A DNA stretch of 64,000 nt from Gammaproteobacteria bacterium (GCA_018815245.1 JAHIXK010000003.1:1-64000), one strand, 5' to 3'. Positions 30,769-40,393 are shown, numbered from the stretch's first letter. The notes: generated by a model from the letters alone, not told the origin. Program-made: numbers and translations.

Positions 30769-31863
30769 ACGCCCGGCGATTTTCGACAGGTGATCCAGCA
30801 AACGTTTGGCGATCTGGTCCAAAGCAACCACTTCGTCGGCGGCACCCAGTGCAATGGCCTCTCGCGGCATGCCAAACACCACGGAACTGGCTTCGTCCTG
30901 ACAAATATTGTAGCTGCCGGCCTTTTTCATGTCGGCCATGGCTTGTGCGCCATCTTTGCCCATACCCGTCAGCATCACGCCAACAATGTTACGCGGCGAA
31001 ATTTCCTGACCAGACCTGAACAGCACCTCCACGGACGGGCGATGTCTGTTCACAGGCTCTGAATCGGACAACTGGCAAATGTAATTGGCACCGTTTCGCC
31101 CAAGCAACAGGTGCCTGTCACCGGGTGCAATGTAAGCATGCCCCGGCAGAACAGGTTCTCCGTGCAAGGCCTCTTTCACGGTGATCTTGCACACTTGGTT
31201 CAGGCGTTCGGCAAAACTTTTGGTGAAACCGGCAGGCATGTGCTGGGTAATCAGGATGGCGGGGCTGTCGAGAGGCATTTGTTCGAGAATGAGCCGAATG
31301 GCCTCGGTACCCCCGGTGGATGAACCGATAAGCACCAGTTTTTCTGTGGCGGCATAGCGGTTACCCAATGCGCTGTGGGTGGGCATGGGCTTGCGCACTT
31401 TCTCGGAAGCCACCGATGCTTGCTGCGCAGCAGGTTTGGGTGGAAGGCGAGTCAAACGAAAACGGGCAGCGTAGGCCGCACGAATTTTGTCGGTAATTTC
31501 ATTGGCGTAATCGATCATGCCCTGGCTGATGTCTAGTTTGGGTTTGGTCACGAAATCAACAGCTCCTAGTTCAAGGGCTCGGAAGGTGACATCCGTTCCC
31601 TGCTGGGTCATCGTCGACACCATCACCACCGGTGTTGGACGCAGACGCATGATTTTTTCCAGAAATTCAATGCCATTCATTTTGGGCATCTCAATGTCCA
31701 GTGTAATCACATCTGGACTAAATTTCCTGATTTGATCCCGGGCGACGAAGGGATCGGGAGCTGTGGCCACGGTCTCCATGTCGCGCTGTGAATTGATGAT
31801 CTTGCTCATCACGCTGCGTATCAAGGCTGAATCATCAACTACCAATACTTTGATTTTTTCCAT
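30751..31863 (-). CDS. cheB: Chemotaxis response regulator protein-glutamate methylesterase CheB
   Basis: CheB removes methyl groups from chemoreceptors and may deamidate them, allowing adaptation. It has 370 residues: receiver domain 1-125 with Asp56 in TLDIEMP, a linker, and the methylesterase domain (about 175-360). The catalytic triad is visible as Ser182 (SSTGG), His208 (ITQHMP) and Asp304 (MGKDGA). It follows cheR by 54 bp on the same strand. CheD, often between them, is absent. The 3' end overlaps the EAL gene. Confidence 0.96.
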   Translation of the reverse strand: MEKIKVLVVDDSALIRSVMSKIINSQRDMETVATAPDPFVARDQIRKFSPDVITLDIEMPKMNGIEFLEKIMRLRPTPVVMVSTMTQQGTDVTFRALELGAVDFVTKPKLDISQGMIDYANEITDKIRAAYAARFRLTRLPPKPAAQQASVASEKVRKPMPTHSALGNRYAATEKLVLIGSSTGGTEAIRLILEQMPLDSPAILITQHMPAGFTKSFAERLNQVCKITVKEALHGEPVLPGHAYIAPGDRHLLLGRNGANYICQLSDSEPVNRHRPSVEVLFRSGQEISPRNIVGVMLTGMGKDGAQAMADMKKAGSYNICQDEASSVVFGMPREAIALGAADEVVALDQIAKRLLDHLSKIAGRSAVRV

Positions 31864-31917
31864 TTCGCGAGCCTGGCAAGGTGGGGGTTACGGCATTGGG
31901 GAGTCCAAGCCCTGTGT

Positions 31918-32910
31918 TCATGCAGAAAACTTGCGCACCAGGCCTTCACCATCTGCGCCCGTTTTCGCCGCTTTGTCAGCGTTTACTGTATAAACGGTTT
32001 TGCCACGAAGGGAGAAGTAATCCCGGGCCATGGCGAAATTCTCCGAATGCCCCGCATACAACAAACCATTCGTGTTTAGCAGGGGTGCGAATCGCTTGAG
32101 AATTTGAAGCTGTACGTCTTTCTCAAAATAGATCATGACATTTCTGCAAAAGATGGCATCAAAGCCCGGTCGCAGGGACCAGGCACTTTCCATCAGATTG
32201 AGCTTTTTAAAAGTCACCAATGCTTGCACCTCGGGGCGCACGCAAATCAGGCCGTCGCTTTCGCCCTTGCCCTTGATGAAGTATTTGCGCAGAATGTCTT
32301 CCGGAATTTTCTCGACCTGATCCATCCGATAGACGCCCTTCCTGGCATGTTCCAGCACTTTGGTGTCAATGTCGGTTGCCAGAATTCGCACGGGGGGATT
32401 CATGCTGTTGAATGCCTCCATGGCCGTGATGGCCATGGTGTATGGCTCTTCACCGGTGGAGGCAGCACTGCACCACAATTCGATTCGGGAATTGCGGGAC
32501 ATGGATTGCAGTTGTTTTTTCAGAATTTCAAAATGGTGTGCTTCCCGGTAAAACGAGGTCAAATTGGTGGTCAGTGAATTGGTGAAATGCTCCCATTCCG
32601 GATTGCTGGAATTGTGTTCCAGCGCATCCAGATAAGAGGAAAAACGGTTGTGTTTGCAGGCACGCAAGCGCCGCGCCAACCGGCTGTAAACCATGCTTTG
32701 CTTGCTGGGTGCCAGCGAAATACCGGCAATTTTCAGTATCAATGCCCGGACGCGGGAAAAATCTTTGTCGTTGAATTCAAATTCACGCTCGGCATTGTCA
32801 TCGCTTTGCAAACTAAGGTTCACGGCTGCAGCGGCCTGCTTCGCTTCTGCAACAGCATCGGTGCCGTATCGGGTTCTGGAAAATTCCAATTTTGCGGGGG
32901 GACGATTCAT
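31918..32910 (-). CDS. cheR: Chemotaxis protein methyltransferase CheR
   Basis: CheR methylates glutamates in chemoreceptors using S-adenosylmethionine. It has 330 residues, with about 45 N-terminal residues before the usual CheR start. The helical N-domain (about 45-120) precedes the methyltransferase domain with ELWCSAASTGEEPYTMAI and ILATDIDTKVLEHA segments, and FDAIFCRNVMIYFEKD. It heads a cheR-cheB unit, divergent from the two-component genes at 33095. Confidence 0.95.
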   Translation of the reverse strand: MNRPPAKLEFSRTRYGTDAVAEAKQAAAAVNLSLQSDDNAEREFEFNDKDFSRVRALILKIAGISLAPSKQSMVYSRLARRLRACKHNRFSSYLDALEHNSSNPEWEHFTNSLTTNLTSFYREAHHFEILKKQLQSMSRNSRIELWCSAASTGEEPYTMAITAMEAFNSMNPPVRILATDIDTKVLEHARKGVYRMDQVEKIPEDILRKYFIKGKGESDGLICVRPEVQALVTFKKLNLMESAWSLRPGFDAIFCRNVMIYFEKDVQLQILKRFAPLLNTNGLLYAGHSENFAMARDYFSLRGKTVYTVNADKAAKTGADGEGLVRKFSA

Positions 32911-33094
32911 CTGGGGCCTTTGTCGCTAGGGGGTTCACGCAATTAGGTGGGTGGCCCGACGCGAATGAGTTCTATACCCTGTTATGTTCCGATAATATGA
33001 TTAGAAGAATGCAAGGATTAAAACCTTGAAATGGCGTTATCTCTCGCTTTGATCCTGCGTAAAACAAGAAAGCCAAATAATAGGCATACAGACC

Positions 33095-34633
33095 ATGAGT
33101 GAATCCAGAGGTTTGCCCCCATCATTGTTGGACATCAGTAATTTTTCAGACGGCGGATTGAAAATACTGGTTGTCGAGGACAATGATTCGGACTTTGAGT
33201 TGATGTGTTACCGCCTGAAACAGGGCGGACTGAAATACACGGCAACCCGTGTGGACAGAATTGATGAGCTTCGCCGCTGCCTGGAGCACGAGGAGTGGCA
33301 GGTGGTTATTTCTGACCACAACCTGCCAGGCTTCGGATCCGAAGAAGCCTTGAAAGTGGTTCGCGATTCAGGCCTGGACATTCCCTTCATTATTGTATCG
33401 GGCAGCATCGGCGAACATGTTGCTGTTGAAGCCATGCGGGCCGGGGCTGACGACTATTTGATGAAAGACAAAATGGCGCGCCTGGTGCCTGCCATTGAAC
33501 GATCGCTTCGAGCCGCGAATGAGCGACACAGCCTGGCCACCGCCGAGCAGGCGCAACGGGAATCCGAACGCCGGTTTGCTGCAATTGCCGAAAACATTCC
33601 TGGCATTATTTTCCAGATGCAGTCTGGACCATCCATACCCCGCCCTACAGTGCCTTTTGTCAGCGAAGGCGTGGTGCGCCTGTTTGGGGTGCCACCACGA
33701 CTATTTCTTGAGAACCCCCACTATTTCTTCGAGCAGTTTGAACCCACAGATGCAGCAGCACTGTTTGAGATGTTGATGGAACCGCCGCGCCCCGGCGTGG
33801 CCGTGACCTGGGAGGGCCGCCTGAAAAACTATGGCAAGCGGCTTGACCGGTGGGTGTTGATGAATGCGGTTGGCAAACCACGTGGAAACCTGTTTGTGTG
33901 GGATGGGGTGTTGCTGGATATTTCCGACCGCAAGGAAGCTGAGGAGAGGTTGGTCAACGCAAAAACCGAACTCCGCTTGGTCACGACCGAATTTGAGAAA
34001 AGACGGGAACAGGAACGTGGCGCGATTGCACGGGAAATACATGATGACATGGGCGGATCGCTGACCAAGCTGAAAGCCGATGTTGCATGGCTGAACAAAA
34101 CATTGTCTCCCGACCCTGCCGTGCAAGAAAAACTGGATGACATGCTGGAATTGATCGAACACCTGCTGGCCAGCAGCCAAAAGATTGCAAAAGATCTGCG
34201 CCCCGGCATACTGGACTACGGCGTGATTCCCGCGCTGGAATGGCAGATGAACGATTTCCAGAAGCGCACGCAAATACAGGGTACATTCCAGTGCAATGTA
34301 GATGAACTGGATCTGGATGCCGAGAAAAATACGGCATTGTTCCGAATTCTGCAGGAGGCATTGACCAATATTGTGAAGCACGCCCAAGCAACTAGGGTTG
34401 ATGTGGAGTTGTTTGTGTCAGAAAATGAATTATCGTTAGAGATTCGTGACAATGGTCGCGGCATTGAGAATACAGACAAATTAAAAGAAACATCATTTGG
34501 CCTGCGTGGCATGCAAGAACGGGTTGCAGCCTTTGAAGGCTGGGTAGATGTAAGCGGATCGCTGGGATTGGGTACAACGGTCATGGTTTCAATACCAATA
34601 AGCAATCACACAGGTGGGGCGGAAAATGATTAA
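33095..34633 (+). CDS. Receiver-PAS-histidine kinase of the NarX/DesK (HisKA_3) type
   Basis: This soluble 512-residue kinase has an N-terminal receiver (about 22-140, Asp74 in ISDHNLP), a PAS-like domain (about 158-282), a HisKA_3 dimerisation domain with phospho-acceptor His316 (AREIHDDMGG), and an ATPase domain (about 400-505, EALTNIVKHA and DNGRGI). There is no membrane helix, so its input is cytoplasmic or comes from a kinase that phosphorylates the receiver. It overlaps the next gene, a NarL-type regulator, by eight bases, so the two form a pair. The output is unknown. Confidence 0.9.
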   Translation: MSESRGLPPSLLDISNFSDGGLKILVVEDNDSDFELMCYRLKQGGLKYTATRVDRIDELRRCLEHEEWQVVISDHNLPGFGSEEALKVVRDSGLDIPFIIVSGSIGEHVAVEAMRAGADDYLMKDKMARLVPAIERSLRAANERHSLATAEQAQRESERRFAAIAENIPGIIFQMQSGPSIPRPTVPFVSEGVVRLFGVPPRLFLENPHYFFEQFEPTDAAALFEMLMEPPRPGVAVTWEGRLKNYGKRLDRWVLMNAVGKPRGNLFVWDGVLLDISDRKEAEERLVNAKTELRLVTTEFEKRREQERGAIAREIHDDMGGSLTKLKADVAWLNKTLSPDPAVQEKLDDMLELIEHLLASSQKIAKDLRPGILDYGVIPALEWQMNDFQKRTQIQGTFQCNVDELDLDAEKNTALFRILQEALTNIVKHAQATRVDVELFVSENELSLEIRDNGRGIENTDKLKETSFGLRGMQERVAAFEGWVDVSGSLGLGTTVMVSIPISNHTGGAEND

Positions 34634-35255
34634 GGTGTTGTTGGCAGATGACCATGCACTGCTTCGGGGCAGCCTGAAGCAGTTGCTTGAAGATACAAAT
34701 TTTGTGCAGGTGGTGGCTCAGGCCGGGGATTATTCCGAAATCATGAAGGCAATGGGCACGCACAGCGTTGACCTGGCCATTCTGGACATTTCCATGCCGG
34801 GCAAGAATGGTGTGGATATCGTCAAAATCCTGAAAGACAAATACCCTGCGCTGAAAATCCTGATGCTGTCCATGCACCCGGAAGACCAATATGCCGTGCG
34901 CTGCCTGAAGGCTGGTGCATCGGGTTACCTGACAAAAAACACGGCCCCGGAAAAGTTGGTGGATGCCATTCAGGTCATTGCGGCGGGCCGCAAGTACATT
35001 ACGCCTGAACTGGCTGAATCGCTGGCGAGTCATTTGACTGAAGACTCTGAAAAACCCTTGCACGCTTCGCTCAGTGACCGTGAGTTTCAAACCATTCGCA
35101 TGATTGCTTCTGGCAAGAAACTGAGCGAGATTGCCGATGAGTTGTCGTTAAGCCCGAAGACCGTGAGCGTTTACCGGGCACGCATTCTTGAGAAAATGCG
35201 CATGAAAACCAATGGCGAACTGACCCGGTATGCGTTGGAAAACGGGTTGATCTAA
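34626..35255 (+). CDS. NarL/FixJ family response regulator
   Basis: This 209-residue regulator has a receiver domain (1-120, Asp54 in ILDISMP, Lys near 104 in LTKN) and a C-terminal LuxR-type helix-turn-helix (about 145-205; LSDREFQTIRMIASGKKLS start, LSLSPKTVSVYRARI recognition). The start is the ATG at 34626, after GGGGCGG, and it overlaps the kinase gene end, so translation is probably coupled. It is the predicted partner of the preceding kinase. A hairpin at 35257-35281 follows the stop but has no U-tract. Confidence 0.93.
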   Translation: MIKVLLADDHALLRGSLKQLLEDTNFVQVVAQAGDYSEIMKAMGTHSVDLAILDISMPGKNGVDIVKILKDKYPALKILMLSMHPEDQYAVRCLKAGASGYLTKNTAPEKLVDAIQVIAAGRKYITPELAESLASHLTEDSEKPLHASLSDREFQTIRMIASGKKLSEIADELSLSPKTVSVYRARILEKMRMKTNGELTRYALENGLI

Positions 35256-35355
35256 GCTTGCTCACCAATTCGATGAGCAAGAATAAATTCAAAAAGGGAT
35301 CAAGCGGTTTTCAGTGCGGAAGCAAGCAACCCACGACGAGGTGGCGACGAACAAC

Positions 35356-36333
35356 TTAGCCAATGAAGTTGAACAAGGTCAGTTGGGAAACACTGGCAAA
35401 ACTTTGCTGCGCTGCCTGAAGCTGCAATTGGCCCTGTGACAGCTCGCTGATGGCCTTGGCATAGTCGAGCCCCACTGCCTCGCCAGCAACGCGTTCCAGC
35501 TCCAACTGGGCAGCCTGGTTGATTTGCTGCAGTGTTTCTACTTCACGCAAGCGCACACCCGCTTTGGTTCGCGAAATTTGCACCTGGTCAAAAACATCGT
35601 CCAGCTGCGCGCCTTTGTCGTTGAATGCTTTCAGATATGTGTCTTGTGGTGTGGCACCCTCTTGCCCGTTGGGGTATGCAGGGTTTCGCAACAAGGCCAC
35701 CGCATCGCGCAAAATGGCGAATGCATCCTCGTTGGTATTGGGGTCTACAAATGCGTTTTGACCGGTGATGTTCAGGTTCACAAAACGACCGCTGGCCACT
35801 TGAATTTCCCTACCAATTACGGCCTCGGCAGCGGCAGCAGTGGTGGTTTCCAGAAATGTGCCGGTTACGCCCGGGCCGGGTGCCTGGAAAGGCTCACGAT
35901 CCTGGAATGTTCCGGAGAACATGTAATAGCCATTGGCATCTGTGCGGTTGGCAATGCCACGCAATTCTTCCATTCGGCCTTCGAGGTCTTGCGCAATAAT
36001 TTCCCGGTCGGCGGGGCTCAATGTGGCATTGCCTGCCTGAAGAAATGCTTCCTTGATGGACACCATGATGTCGGAAGCCGATTGCAAGGCCACATCCATT
36101 TGACCCAGCTGGTTGTTCACATAGGTGATATTGCTTTGATAGCTGTCAATGGTTTTCACACCCGCTTTGGCACCCAAAGCCACTGACATGGCCAGGGGGT
36201 CGTCCGAAGGCTTCAGCACCCGCTGGCCGGTCGCCAACTGCCCCTGGATTTTTACCAGTTCGGTTTGCTGCTTGCTCATGCGGTCGGTGCTAAGCTTGAA
36301 ATACTGGTTGGTGCTGATTCTGCCGATTGCCAT
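35356..36333 (-). CDS. flgL: Flagellar hook-associated protein 3 (FlgL)
   Basis: FlgL is the second hook-filament junction protein, exported by the flagellar type III system. It has 325 residues. N- and C-terminal helical regions resemble flagellin (RISTNQYFKLSTDRM at the start, AISELSQGQLQLQAAQQSFA at the end), with a variable middle. It is the last gene of the flgB-flgL series, 20 bp after flgK. There is no flagellin gene in the window. Confidence 0.94.
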   Translation of the reverse strand: MAIGRISTNQYFKLSTDRMSKQQTELVKIQGQLATGQRVLKPSDDPLAMSVALGAKAGVKTIDSYQSNITYVNNQLGQMDVALQSASDIMVSIKEAFLQAGNATLSPADREIIAQDLEGRMEELRGIANRTDANGYYMFSGTFQDREPFQAPGPGVTGTFLETTTAAAAEAVIGREIQVASGRFVNLNITGQNAFVDPNTNEDAFAILRDAVALLRNPAYPNGQEGATPQDTYLKAFNDKGAQLDDVFDQVQISRTKAGVRLREVETLQQINQAAQLELERVAGEAVGLDYAKAISELSQGQLQLQAAQQSFASVSQLTLFNFIG

Positions 36334-36353
36334 AATTTTTCCTTGAAACCTGA

Positions 36354-38087
36354 TCAGAACATGCTGAGGATTTGGTCAAACAATTCTTTGGACAGTGAAA
36401 TGACCCGCCCGGAGGCCTGGTAAGCCTGCTGAAACTTGATCAGGTTGGCGGCCTCTTCGTCCATGTTCACGCCTTGCAATGCATCGCGTGAATCGGCAAT
36501 CTGATTCAACACAGTTTCGCGCGATTCAGCAGCCAGATTGAATTCACGGGTTTTGTTGCCCACCCGGCTGACCAATTGATTGAATCCATCCGAAATGGAA
36601 ACGCCCGCTGAATTATTGGACTGAGACAAAGTGCGCGCAGTTTGCAGCGCCGCTACCTTCAGAATATTTTCGTTGTTGCCAATGCTTGGGTTGGTGGCAG
36701 AAGACGCTGCCACTTCAGACGGCCGATCAATTGCAGTGCGCATGTTCAAGGCGGCTTCACGCACTGGCATCAGGGTAAAGCGATCACCCTCCTGCGGTGC
36801 GGCATTGTCAAGCTGAAAGCTTAACAACGGTGCACCTGAGGGGTCTCGAATTTCGTAGTAATCACCGCCTGGGTCTGTCACCAATGAAGCGGGAACAAAT
36901 GGACCATCCGTACCCATTTCACGATAACGGGGTTGGCTGCCCACAATTTGTACTTCGTATTCAGCGGCGCCAAGCTTGGACAAATCAAGACCACGCATGG
37001 TGATTTGCGTGGGGTTGGCTGTGCTGTTGTTGATATTGGGTACAACGCGGGAAATGTCGTCCACAAAATTTCCACTGCTGCCAAAACTGAACAGTGCGTT
37101 GCCCGGATTGTTGTCCAGGTCCACGCCTGTGGTTTGAATGTCATTGACTGCCTGGCCAATTCGCGCGGCCAGCAAACTGATGGTGTTCTGGTATTCGGTC
37201 AGTTCATTTTCACGAAAGCTCAGGAAACCAGACAGTGCACCATTGCCCAAACTTTTGGAATCAAACGCAAGAAGGCGATCCTGACCGTTTACTTTGGTCG
37301 TCATTCCAACCAGCAAATTTTGTGGGTCTTGGGGATCAACCTGTGTTTGAACCTTGAATTGTGTGGTGCCCACGACCAGAGACTGCCCGTTGGCCAAAAA
37401 CAGATTGCTTGAGCCATCTGCCACGTCCACGCGGGTAACTTGTACCTGCTCTGACAATTGCAGGATCAACTGGTCGCGACGATCCAGCAAATCATTGGGC
37501 GGGCCGCCGTTCGATGTCTGGTTCAACGCAGTCACGATCTGGTTGTTCAGTGCTGCAATTTGCGAAGTCGCGTTGTTCAACTGCTCTACCGTGTCGCGCA
37601 CCTTCAAATTCGTGGCGGTGCGCAATTCGTCCATCACCGTGTTCAAACCGTTAAACCGGGTGGAAAGTGTGTCGGCAGCCGACAAATAGTTTTGACGGGC
37701 GGCCAGGTCAGCCGGGTTGGTCGACAGCGTTTGCGCCGCACCAAAGAAAATGCTGAGTGCGCTGGACAATCCCGAAGCGTCGTCTGCAACCATGGCGTCT
37801 ACACGCGCGATCTGCTGTGCCTTGGCACTGAAAAAGGCGGCATCGGAGGTGGCCTTTTGTTCCTGTGCATTAATAAAATCAGAATACACACGCTGAACTG
37901 ATGCAATATCCACGCCTTGGCCAATGTAGCCAATGTCACTGCCCGTGGACGGGCGCGACTGTTGAATCACCTGCTGCCGGTTAAAGCCAACGGTGTTGCT
38001 GTTCGCAATGTTGTGCGATGTGGTGGATAGCCCAGACCTGGCCGCATTAAGGCCGCTGAGCGCAATTCCGTAGACCGAGTTCGACAT
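36354..38087 (-). CDS. flgK: Flagellar hook-associated protein 1 (FlgK)
   Basis: FlgK is the first junction protein between hook and filament. It has 577 residues, typical of the family. The N-terminus NSVYGIALSGLNAARSGL and the SHNIANSNTVGFNRQQV motif are the axial-protein signature, and the C-terminal helix ANLIKFQQAYQASGRVISL is conserved. FlgN, encoded at 46227, should be its export chaperone. It is 30 bp downstream of flgJ. Confidence 0.96.
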   Translation of the reverse strand: MSNSVYGIALSGLNAARSGLSTTSHNIANSNTVGFNRQQVIQQSRPSTGSDIGYIGQGVDIASVQRVYSDFINAQEQKATSDAAFFSAKAQQIARVDAMVADDASGLSSALSIFFGAAQTLSTNPADLAARQNYLSAADTLSTRFNGLNTVMDELRTATNLKVRDTVEQLNNATSQIAALNNQIVTALNQTSNGGPPNDLLDRRDQLILQLSEQVQVTRVDVADGSSNLFLANGQSLVVGTTQFKVQTQVDPQDPQNLLVGMTTKVNGQDRLLAFDSKSLGNGALSGFLSFRENELTEYQNTISLLAARIGQAVNDIQTTGVDLDNNPGNALFSFGSSGNFVDDISRVVPNINNSTANPTQITMRGLDLSKLGAAEYEVQIVGSQPRYREMGTDGPFVPASLVTDPGGDYYEIRDPSGAPLLSFQLDNAAPQEGDRFTLMPVREAALNMRTAIDRPSEVAASSATNPSIGNNENILKVAALQTARTLSQSNNSAGVSISDGFNQLVSRVGNKTREFNLAAESRETVLNQIADSRDALQGVNMDEEAANLIKFQQAYQASGRVISLSKELFDQILSMF

Positions 38088-38117
38088 AATTCAGGATCCT
38101 TTGGTGTCTTGAACGAC

Positions 38118-38498
38118 TTAACGGTCGGTTTTCGGGAAAGTTGAGGGAAAGTCTTCTCCGCCTACGCCCGCGCCAGCTTTCAGTTGTCTCGCAATCTCGC
38201 TGGCCAACCCCAGACCTTTGCCCGACAACTTTTGAACCAGTTCCTGGTCGTACATGCCTTGGTATGTTTTGGTACTGGAGTCGGTGAACAAACCGCCTTC
38301 CGGGGTGGCATCACGCATGCTTTTCAAGGCCATCTGCAAAAAAATGGATTCGAACTGCACGGCCACTTTGTCCACCGCCGCATTGAATTCTTCACTGCCC
38401 CGTTCAGCCCTTGCCCCCCGCTTTAGCCCTTCAAGACTGCGGGAATCCATGGACAACATTTGTTGCATGTCTGCTGGCTTGTTGGACAATGGCGTCAT
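38118..38498 (-). CDS. flgJ: Flagellar rod-binding protein FlgJ, single-domain form
   Basis: This is a rod assembly cap. It has only 126 residues from an ATG at 38498 that overlaps the flgI stop (TGATG), with GAGGTG seven bases upstream. The rod-binding domain is present (VAVQFESIFLQMALKSMRDA, then YQGMYDQELVQKLSGKGLG). The C-terminal peptidoglycan hydrolase domain of the usual roughly 300-residue FlgJ of gamma- and betaproteobacteria is absent. The stop is followed by flgK with no trace of a lost domain, so this is a natural short form or an old deletion, not a recent frameshift. Confidence 0.9.
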   Translation of the reverse strand: MTPLSNKPADMQQMLSMDSRSLEGLKRGARAERGSEEFNAAVDKVAVQFESIFLQMALKSMRDATPEGGLFTDSSTKTYQGMYDQELVQKLSGKGLGLASEIARQLKAGAGVGGEDFPSTFPKTDR

Positions 38499-39643
38499 CA
38501 AATCACCTCTAGTTCAGCTTTCAGGCTGCCTGCGGTTTGCATGGCCTGCAATATTGAAATCAAGTCACTGGGGGTTGCGCCCAATGCATTCAAGGCTTTG
38601 ACCACATCGGATAACTGCGCAGCACCCTTGATTTCGATCAGCTCACCACCGGCCTCGGAAATTTGTATGTCGGCTTGCTCGGTCACCACGGTTTCACCCT
38701 GACCAAAGGGTGCAGGCTGAGAAATGACGGGGGTGGAAGTAATTTTCACGGTCAGGTTGCCATGTGCCACGGCGCAGCTTTCCAGCCTTACGGCCTGATT
38801 CATGACGACGGAACCGGTGCGCGCGTTCACAATCACCTTGGCGCTGCCAATGGATTTGTTGATGCTCAACTCCTGAACCCGTGACAAAAACGCCACACGA
38901 TCATTCGGATTGGAGGGTGCGCGGACCTTGATGGTGCGGCCGTCCAGTGCTTGCGCCACATTCGGACCCAGGTTGTTGTTGATCGCTTCGGCCACGCGAA
39001 TGGCATTGGAAAAGTCGGTGGTGGTCAGTTCAAGCTGCAAGGTTTCGCCCAGCAGGAATGGTGAGGCCACTTCGCGTTCAACCAAGGCACCAGCCGGAAT
39101 GCGGCCTGCTGACAGGTGATTGATCACGGTTTTGGATCCACCGGCAGAGGCACCAGCACCACCCACAATCAACTGGCCTTGGGCCAAGGCATACACTTGG
39201 CCGTCTGCACCCTTTAACGGGGTCATTAGCAACATGCCGCCGCGCAGGCTTTTGGCATTGCCAATTGACGACACGGTAACGTCAATGGCTTGACCAGGTT
39301 GCGCAAACGCTGGCAGGTTGGCTGTCACCATGACCGAGGCCACGTTTTTCAACTGCAGGTTTGCACCGGGTGGCAAGGTAATGCCCGATTGCTGCAACAT
39401 CGACACAATGCTTTGACTGGTAAACGGGGTTTGCGTGGTTTGATCGCCGGTGCCGTCCAGACCAATCACAATGCCGTAGCCGTACACGGGGTTGGAGCGC
39501 ACGCCAGAAACCGTAACCAGATCGCGAATTCGGGTTTGTGCGTCAGCAGGGGAAGCAATCGCGGAAATACCGACCACCACCAAAGTCAGGACTACTGTTT
39601 TGAGCAGTCGGTTTATCAGGTCTGGCAACAAGTTTTTCAACAT
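38498..39643 (-). CDS. flgI: Flagellar P-ring protein FlgI
   Basis: FlgI forms the peptidoglycan ring around the rod. It has 381 residues with an N-terminal signal peptide (hydrophobic stretch VVLTLVVVGISAIA ending ADA). Conserved family features follow: RIRDLVTVSGVRSNPVYGYG, IVIGLDGTGDQT and DVTVSSIGNAKSLRGG. FlgA at 45048 is its predicted periplasmic chaperone. It is 12 bp after flgH. Confidence 0.96.
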   Translation of the reverse strand: MLKNLLPDLINRLLKTVVLTLVVVGISAIASPADAQTRIRDLVTVSGVRSNPVYGYGIVIGLDGTGDQTTQTPFTSQSIVSMLQQSGITLPPGANLQLKNVASVMVTANLPAFAQPGQAIDVTVSSIGNAKSLRGGMLLMTPLKGADGQVYALAQGQLIVGGAGASAGGSKTVINHLSAGRIPAGALVEREVASPFLLGETLQLELTTTDFSNAIRVAEAINNNLGPNVAQALDGRTIKVRAPSNPNDRVAFLSRVQELSINKSIGSAKVIVNARTGSVVMNQAVRLESCAVAHGNLTVKITSTPVISQPAPFGQGETVVTEQADIQISEAGGELIEIKGAAQLSDVVKALNALGATPSDLISILQAMQTAGSLKAELEVI

Positions 39644-39655
39644 TGGATACGCTCT

Positions 39656-40345
39656 TTAAAATGGCAGTACGGTCAGGAAAAAGCGGCTCAACCAGCCCAT
39701 GGCAGTTGCGGAATCCAGTGCACCTTTTCCACGGTATTCAATACGTGCGTCGGCCACTTTGGTGCTGGGTACTATGTTGCCGGGCAAAATCGTAATGGGG
39801 TTCACAACCCCGCTGAACTTCAGGTATTCCACGTCGCGGTTGGTGCCTATCTGCTTTTCACCCACCACTTGTAAATTGCCGTTGGGCAACACGCCCGCCA
39901 CGGACACAGTAATGGTGCCTGTCAGGGTGTTGGCGGCTTTGCTTGAGCCTTGGCCGGAGAAATCTTTTTCGCTACTCGCGCTGCCACTAATTGCTTTCAA
40001 GTCGCGACTGCCGAAAAAGCCCTGAATCAGCGGCACGTCAATGCTGGCTGAGTCGCTGCGGGAGGCATTCATGGAGTTTGTTTGCGCTGCATTGATCTGT
40101 TCAAGAATTTGAATGGTCAGCGTATCACCCAAAAAACGGGCGCGCTGATCTTCAAACAAGGGGCGATAGCTTGCAGGGCTGTACAGGCTGCCGGTAGGCG
40201 CTGCCATGGCCAATTGGGCTGGTTGCGGAACAGGCTGCTGTACGGTTGTTTTTTCAGGCATGTCCACTTGGGGGGCGAAAGTTGAACATGCGCCTAAAGT
40301 TATCGTGAACACTGCCGTTAAACCATTGAGAGCTAATTTTTTCAT
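39656..40345 (-). CDS. flgH: Flagellar L-ring lipoprotein FlgH
   Basis: FlgH forms the outer-membrane ring of the basal body. It has 229 residues from an ATG at 40345, preceded by GGTGGAG; a slightly longer frame starts at 40369. A lipoprotein signal peptide ends in the lipobox LGAC (Cys about 21). Family motifs SLYSPASYRPLFEDQRARFLGD and FSGVVNPITI are seen. It lies between flgG and flgI. Confidence 0.95.
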   Translation of the reverse strand: MKKLALNGLTAVFTITLGACSTFAPQVDMPEKTTVQQPVPQPAQLAMAAPTGSLYSPASYRPLFEDQRARFLGDTLTIQILEQINAAQTNSMNASRSDSASIDVPLIQGFFGSRDLKAISGSASSEKDFSGQGSSKAANTLTGTITVSVAGVLPNGNLQVVGEKQIGTNRDVEYLKFSGVVNPITILPGNIVPSTKVADARIEYRGKGALDSATAMGWLSRFFLTVLPF

Positions 40346-40393
40346 GCAATACACTCCACCAGAACACACCCAGTGTGCCCAATGTTTTACAAA

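Noticed and set aside
32988-32995. TCCGATAA as a FliA -10 element before the receiver-PAS kinase
   Set aside because: The -35 region at 15 bases reads GTTC, so the match is incomplete.
35257-35281. Terminator after the NarL-type regulator
   Set aside because: The 8-bp stem CTTGCTCA / TGAGCAAG is real, but it is followed by AATAAATTC and has no U-tract.
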